Source: Bin5 sp965221145 (GTDB lineage: Bacteria > Chloroflexota > Anaerolineae > Caldilineales > Caldilineaceae). From it: a stretch of DNA of 64,000 nt. Position 1 is the stretch's first letter. Every line of letters begins with the position of its first letter. Shown here piece by piece: positions 59,539-64,000 of this stretch. The notes beneath the pieces were generated by a model that was given only the letters and a program-made list of their open reading frames with translations, ran no database searches and had not been told where the DNA came from. A program made the position numbers and the translations under genes. The DNA lies in contig OZ244877.1 in the NCBI GenBank assembly GCA_965221145.1, positions 5,332,001 to 5,396,000 of the forward strand, in the 5' to 3' direction.

Positions 59539-60945
59539 ATGCTCTGCCAGTATACGAATTTCGACATCACCATAAGCGGCAACAATCCGTCCTACGCGGT
59601 CCTGGCGACCTATCGGGGCCTGAGCGGTGCATCCACCTTCAATCAGGATGCTCACCACTCTGTCTGGCAGGATTATCTGGCACGGCTGGGCGATCCTTAC
59701 CAGACACAGGGAGAGCATCTTCTGGCCGAAATCGGCAGCCGCCTCTTTTCTGAGCTGATACGCGAACATGTGCGAGACCTCTGGGGTCAGGCGCGCAGCG
59801 ACCTGGATGACGGCGGACGTCTGCGCGTGCGGCTCATTTTGCATCCACCCGCTGTCGCCGCGCTGCCCTGGGAGACCCTGCACGACCCGCGCCGCAATCA
59901 GTCCTTTGGCGCCGATACGATGATTTCCCTCGTCCGCACGCAGAATCTGGTGAACTATGTCGCCCGCCCCAGGGCGTTGGAAGCGACGCTGCCGCTGACG
60001 GTTCTGTTGGTGTCGGTCGAGACGGCAGACGGGCTGGCCGTGCATAAGGAGAGTGGGCAGATCCGCTCCGTGATTGCGGGGTTGTCGTCCGGTCGCGTGC
60101 AGCTGGATCAACTGGATGGACGGGTCACGGTTCAGCAGATCCAGGAGCGGCTCCTGACGTCCAGACCGGATATCCTGCACATTGTCGGCCATGGCAATGA
60201 GGACGGCCTGCTGCTATGGGCGGATGATGCCCCTGCTCTGGTCTCGGCCGCGACGTTGCGCGCCGTATTGCAGCAGGCGGAATCGGTGAAGCTGGTCTTT
60301 CTGAACGCCTGTCTGGCCGGGCGCGTCGATAGTTCACGCCCCTTTGCCGGCATCGCCCACCAATTGCTTCAGAGCGGTCTGCCGGCGGCGATTGCCATGC
60401 GCTATGAGATCCTGGACAGGTCGGCCGTAACCTTTGCCGGTTCGGTCTACAAGGCGCTGGTGACAGGCGCCTGCCGCGGCCACGTCGACGCGGCGGTGAG
60501 CATGGCCCGCAACAATCTGTACATCAACGACCCGAATCGTGTGGACTATGCGACGCCGATCCTGTGGCTGAATGCCGAGAGCGGTCGAATTCTGCGCTTT
60601 GAGAATGAGGAGCAGTCGGACGCAGGCGAGACGACCGGGGCGCATTCTGGACACCCGCGCCCGCAGATGTGGAGTTCCGCCCTTCGACTCGAGTTCAGGT
60701 TGGCTGAAAAAGAGACGTGGTTTCTCTCCTTGCCGGAAACGATATCTGACCCCCATCTTCCCTTTGAATACCAACGTCGCCGCCGAATTGCCGGCCTGTT
60801 GCTGAGGATATTGCGGCAGGCGGTTGAGGAGCAGGAACAGGGCAAAGTCGTCGATATCCGGGCCGTGCAGAGGCGGCTGGACACGTTCGAAGAGGAGAGG
60901 CGCCACATTCAGAACATCCTTGACCATTGCCAGCGTCGTTCGTAA
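59539..60945 (+). CDS. CHAT-domain (caspase-like) protease
   Basis: A 468-residue protein. Residues about 95-350 are a CHAT domain with the catalytic dyad His218 in HIVGHGNEDG and Cys258 in FLNACLAG; HPPAVAALPWETL is the usual entry motif. The N-terminal 95 residues are an alpha/beta segment of the kind seen before CHAT domains. The C-terminal 100 residues hold beta strands and a helical, charged tail (QRRLDTFEEERRH). CHAT proteases act as effectors in several bacterial immune systems, but here no sensor gene is evident, so the trigger and substrate are unknown. Its end overlaps a possible TTG start of the next gene. Confidence 0.85.
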   Translation: MLCQYTNFDITISGNNPSYAVLATYRGLSGASTFNQDAHHSVWQDYLARLGDPYQTQGEHLLAEIGSRLFSELIREHVRDLWGQARSDLDDGGRLRVRLILHPPAVAALPWETLHDPRRNQSFGADTMISLVRTQNLVNYVARPRALEATLPLTVLLVSVETADGLAVHKESGQIRSVIAGLSSGRVQLDQLDGRVTVQQIQERLLTSRPDILHIVGHGNEDGLLLWADDAPALVSAATLRAVLQQAESVKLVFLNACLAGRVDSSRPFAGIAHQLLQSGLPAAIAMRYEILDRSAVTFAGSVYKALVTGACRGHVDAAVSMARNNLYINDPNRVDYATPILWLNAESGRILRFENEEQSDAGETTGAHSGHPRPQMWSSALRLEFRLAEKETWFLSLPETISDPHLPFEYQRRRRIAGLLLRILRQAVEEQEQGKVVDIRAVQRRLDTFEEERRHIQNILDHCQRRS

Positions 60946-60956
60946 GTCCTGTTGCC

Positions 60957-63725
60957 GTGGCGCAGACCAGCATACGACTGATTCGCCTCGTCTGCCTCTA
61001 CGCGATTCTCTTCTACCTGGGCACGGAGATCGCGATAACGCTGCGAGAGATCCGGGAAGCAGATTCCCGTAACAGCGCCCGCGAGCAGGCGGAACAGCTT
61101 CGCTCCCAAACCAATTCAGCAGGCCAGCCCCCGTTCCTGGGCGTCACCATCGAGCTTGAACAGTATGATGACCCGCGCCAACGGCAGGAAGCGTTGCGTC
61201 GTCTGTCCGACGCCGGTTTCGGCTGGGTGCGTCAGCGTGTTGACTGGAACCGCATCGAGCCTCAGCCGGGCGCATACCAGTGGGCGTGGCTCGACGACGT
61301 TCTGACCGACATCTCCGCCGCCGGGTTGGAGCCGGTCATCGTGTTGGACGGCAGCCCGGCCTGGGCCAGAGACAGCAAGGACCTCCCCAGGGGGAATGAA
61401 GACAGAGCAACGCACTCCTCTCAATTCGCGCCCCCCGCCACGCCTGAGACCTATGCCCGCTTTGCCGCCGCCTTTGCAGACCGCTACCAGGACACAGTCC
61501 GCTTCTATCAAATCTGGGACGAGCCGAACATTGCGCCCCACTGGGGCAACCGTCTGATCGATCCGGTCGGCTATGCCCGGCTTCTGCGGGCGGCAGCCAT
61601 CGCCGTGCGCGCCGCCGACCCGGACGCGGCAGTTTTGGCCGCGGCGCTGGCGCCCACCCAAGATCGGGGCCACACCGCGATCGACGAGGGGCACTTCCTG
61701 CAGCGGCTCTACGCGGCCGGCGCCGCACCCTATTTCGATGCCGTTCTGGTGCAGCCGTTCGGCTTTGGAACCGGGCCGGGTGATTCGCGCAGCCGTGTGG
61801 AGGTGCTCAACTTCCGGCGCGCGGCCTGGGTGCGGCGGGTGATGGTCGCGGCCGGCGATGGGCAGACGCCGGTCTGGGCGGTGCGATTCGGCTGGAATCG
61901 CCAGGTGCAAGATCCGTGGAAGACGGTTTCCGCGGCCAATCAACTGCGCTTTACCCAGAAAGCGATCCGACATGCACGGGAAAACTGGCCGTGGCTGACC
62001 GCGATGGGCTGGCCGGTGGACCGACCGGACGCGCCGCCCTCCGATTCCATGTGGGGCTTCTCTCTCTTCACGGCCGACGGTCAAGAACATCCTCTGCTGT
62101 CCGCTCTTTCAAATGCCGCGCACGCGACAGTTGACACAAAGCAATACGCAATACCCCGTTCACAATTCGCCCGACTCGCACTGCTGCTGCTGGCTGGCGC
62201 AACGCTTCTCTGGCGAGGGGTGATCATGTCCCGCTGCCTGCCCCTAGCGCGCTGGCAGGCTGCCTACCGGCGCTGGCCGCAGCTCCGCAAACTCGCAGTC
62301 TGGGCGCTTCTGCTCATCATCTACTATTATGCTGTCTGGCCGCCGCTGATCGTTCTATGCTGGCTCGTGGCCGCCTTTCTCATCGCCTCTGAGCCGCTCA
62401 CGGGGCTGATGATCGCGGCGGCCGCGTTGCCCTTCCATTTCCAGCATAAGGAGCTGCAACTCGTGGGCGTCGTCTGGACCGTACCACCGGCACAGGCTGC
62501 GCTACTGTCCACATTGCCCGCCCTCGCACAACGTGCAATGATCCAGATTCGCAACAAGCAGTACACAATACGGGGCGCGCTCTGGGGCGCGCAATACGCA
62601 GATTGGCTGATCTCGGCTTGGGTCGGCATCAGCCTGCTTACTGCCTTCAACGTTTGGCACCGGCCGGGCTATCTTCATGGATTCTGGGAACTGGTTGCCG
62701 TGCCAGTCTTGCTATACGCGGGCATTCGGCTGTTCGCCTCCGAACCTCGCCAGCAGCGGGCCGTGCTGAAGGCGCTCTTCGCTGGCGGTCTGCTCGCGGC
62801 CGGCGCAGGGCTTGTCGACTACTGGCTGATCGGCGGCGGCGTCTCTGTGGACGGGGTGCGTCGCCTGATGGGGATCTCCTTTTCACCCAATCAGACGGCT
62901 CTTTACCTGATACGCACCCTCTTCATTGGGGCGGGTCTGTTGGCAATCCGCGGGCGTCGGCTACGCGCCCAGCAGCAGTGGTCAATTTGCTTCCCGGCAA
63001 GGGCGCGAGGATGCGGTCGCCGGCAAGCAAAGACGTCACTAGCCACTAGCCACAAGCCACTAACCACTGGGGTTAGCTGTCTGATTGTGGCGGCGGCCCT
63101 CGCGTTGACAACCAGTCGTGGGGCCGTCCTTCTCGGTCTGCCGGCTGGCGTTCTGGTCATGGCTGTGGCCGGACGGGGCCGCATTCCGGGCCATGACCGC
63201 CTCCGCACGGCTATCGCCGGGCGATCGGCCTGCTGGCTGCGTCTTATAATGGCGGTCGCGGTTGGCCTCACCCTTGTTTTCTTCTTTGGCGAGCGGCTGC
63301 TGAACATCGAGACCTTGCGCACGCGTCTCGCGATCTGGACGGACGCCTGGAGCCTCTGGAGGCAGTTCCCACTGCTGGGCGTGGGGCCGGGCGGCTTCTT
63401 CTGGAACTATCCGGCCTTCCTGCAACCCTCGGCAGCGGCGGACCCGAATCTGTTGCACCCCCACTCCCTCTGGCTGGAATACGCAACCGGCTGGGGCGCA
63501 GTCGGGCTGGTGTGGCTGGCTGCGCTGCTCGGTTGGCTGATGTCTACTCTGAGACGCTCATGGCGTGCGCCGCGCGCATGGCTTCAGACCGGTCTGCTGG
63601 CGGCGCTGTGCGCGGGGCTGGCGCATGCGCAGGTGGACGCATTCGCCGCGCTGCCGGAGTTGGCCGCCTGGAATTTCGCGGCGCTGGCGCTGTTGGCGTC
63701 GCCAAAGAGCGATAGCGAGCGATAA
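60957..63725 (+). CDS. Glycosidase-like domain fused to O-antigen-ligase-type membrane protein
   Basis: About 922 residues. An N-terminal signal-anchor helix (LVCLYAILFYLGTEIAITL) precedes a GH39/GH5-like barrel: GFGWVRQRVDWNRIEPQPG, LDGSPAWA, YQIWDEPNIAP (acid/base Glu) near residue 188. At the expected nucleophile strand PVWAVRFGWN, Arg replaces the Glu of TEFGW, so hydrolysis is doubtful. The second half has about ten membrane helices and a Wzy_C/O-antigen-ligase loop (GVGPGGFFWNYP, LHPHSLWLEYATGWG). GTG 60957 is chosen without a clear ribosome-binding site; TTG 60927 is possible. Three interspersed repeats are translated within it (near 62140, 62555 and 63041). Confidence 0.75.
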   Translation: MAQTSIRLIRLVCLYAILFYLGTEIAITLREIREADSRNSAREQAEQLRSQTNSAGQPPFLGVTIELEQYDDPRQRQEALRRLSDAGFGWVRQRVDWNRIEPQPGAYQWAWLDDVLTDISAAGLEPVIVLDGSPAWARDSKDLPRGNEDRATHSSQFAPPATPETYARFAAAFADRYQDTVRFYQIWDEPNIAPHWGNRLIDPVGYARLLRAAAIAVRAADPDAAVLAAALAPTQDRGHTAIDEGHFLQRLYAAGAAPYFDAVLVQPFGFGTGPGDSRSRVEVLNFRRAAWVRRVMVAAGDGQTPVWAVRFGWNRQVQDPWKTVSAANQLRFTQKAIRHARENWPWLTAMGWPVDRPDAPPSDSMWGFSLFTADGQEHPLLSALSNAAHATVDTKQYAIPRSQFARLALLLLAGATLLWRGVIMSRCLPLARWQAAYRRWPQLRKLAVWALLLIIYYYAVWPPLIVLCWLVAAFLIASEPLTGLMIAAAALPFHFQHKELQLVGVVWTVPPAQAALLSTLPALAQRAMIQIRNKQYTIRGALWGAQYADWLISAWVGISLLTAFNVWHRPGYLHGFWELVAVPVLLYAGIRLFASEPRQQRAVLKALFAGGLLAAGAGLVDYWLIGGGVSVDGVRRLMGISFSPNQTALYLIRTLFIGAGLLAIRGRRLRAQQQWSICFPARARGCGRRQAKTSLATSHKPLTTGVSCLIVAAALALTTSRGAVLLGLPAGVLVMAVAGRGRIPGHDRLRTAIAGRSACWLRLIMAVAVGLTLVFFFGERLLNIETLRTRLAIWTDAWSLWRQFPLLGVGPGGFFWNYPAFLQPSAAADPNLLHPHSLWLEYATGWGAVGLVWLAALLGWLMSTLRRSWRAPRAWLQTGLLAALCAGLAHAQVDAFAALPELAAWNFAALALLASPKSDSER
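63057..63074. repeat. CCACTAACCACTGGGGTT repeat inside the ligase fusion gene
   Basis: Identical over 18 bp to 47427-47444 and preceded by ACTAGCCACTAGCCACAAG. It is translated as part of a loop (TSHKPLTTG) between predicted membrane helices. Confidence 0.6.
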
Positions 63726-63878
63726 CTCATCTCGCGTGTCAGAAGAAAATTCGGTTTGCCTCTTATGTTCTCAACGGCTTGATCCAATAAACAAAGTATT
63801 GTATAAGTCTATTTGCGAGGTGGATTTCACGCGGCGCACTTTCAGGGCGAATAGCGATAGATCAAAGGAGCAGTCAAA

Positions 63879-64000
63879 ATGGGAACGACGCGACTCACGC
63901 AGCAGCAGATGGCATTCTTCAATACGTTCGGCTACCTCTACTTTCCAGGGCTATTGGCGGATTGTGTCGACAAGATCATTGCAGAATTCGAAACGATCTG
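63879..64000 (+). CDS. Phytanoyl-CoA dioxygenase family protein (partial, runs off the window)
   Basis: Only the first 40 codons are present. The ATG at 63879 has AAAGGAG at good distance. The sequence LTQQQMAFFNTFGYLYFPGLL is the usual N-terminus of PhyH-family Fe(II)/2-oxoglutarate-dependent oxygenases. Metal-binding residues lie beyond the window, so the assignment rests on the N-terminus alone. Confidence 0.7.
   Translation, partial: MGTTRLTQQQMAFFNTFGYLYFPGLLADCVDKIIAEFETI

Noticed and set aside
1..64000. tRNA, rRNA, transposase or integrase genes and prophage
   Set aside because: None was recognised on either strand; the mobile elements seen are non-coding.

Overview
The window is a GC-rich chromosomal segment from a bacterium that looks like a member of the Chloroflexota, probably Caldilineae or Anaerolineae. 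This placement is an inference from gene content: a transaldolase/phosphoglucose isomerase pair, a polyphosphate glucokinase, several Gfo/Idh/MocA oxidoreductases, a YgeY-type hydrolase, many lipoproteins with LysM, PD40 or Asp-box repeats, and no sign of an outer-membrane assembly system. I see no rRNA, tRNA, CRISPR array or transposase gene.

Layout. 1-7.4 kb: uvrC, a large membrane protein with cNMP-binding-like and bacterial PH domains, a metallophosphoesterase, NAD kinase and a degenerate J-domain protein. 7.5-10.2 kb: two divergent secreted proteins (Asp-box propeller, LysM lipoprotein). 10.3-14.7 kb (minus strand): a sugar-phosphate block ppgK, tal, pgi, rpiA, in which tal and pgi are joined by an apparent -1 frameshift site. 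14.8-18 kb: an interrupted RDD gene, an oxidoreductase, and a nucleoside phosphorylase coupled to a degenerate metallo-beta-lactamase-fold protein. 18-21.5 kb: an AT-richer three-gene island (two unknown proteins and a DNA methyltransferase) directly behind ruvB. 22.6-30.6 kb: a repeat-rich spacer, a TraR/DksA-type zinc finger gene with upp, an alpha-L-fucosidase, two oxidoreductases and an M20 peptidase. 30.6-34 kb: yggS-proC-yggT, a triplicated-domain lipoprotein and a small zincin. 34.5-41.7 kb: one 2387-residue PD40 propeller protein. 41.8-46.1 kb: a lipoprotein, an SH3-like membrane protein, a sulfatase-fold enzyme and an Ldh-family dehydrogenase. 46.4-57.1 kb: a glycerol/dihydroxyacetone operon. 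57.2-64 kb: a ketopantoate-reductase-like gene, a membrane protein, a CHAT protease, a glycosidase-like/O-antigen-ligase fusion and the start of a PhyH dioxygenase.

How genes work together. The 46-57 kb operon is self-contained. EI (ptsI), HPr (ptsH) and DhaM can pass phosphate from PEP to DhaL, which with DhaK phosphorylates dihydroxyacetone. GlpK phosphorylates glycerol and GlpABC oxidises glycerol-3-phosphate to the same product, DHAP. The 10-15 kb block turns glucose into pentose-phosphate-pathway intermediates using polyphosphate or ATP.

The most unusual features are (i) a seven-T slippery run followed by a hairpin between tal and pgi; (ii) two families of small non-autonomous mobile elements (102 bp and about 207 bp) with related ends, the 102-bp copies all having perfect 8-bp target duplications; (iii) several short interspersed repeats that have entered reading frames, including one that inserts about 25 residues into glycerol kinase; (iv) the methyltransferase island; (v) the giant propeller protein.
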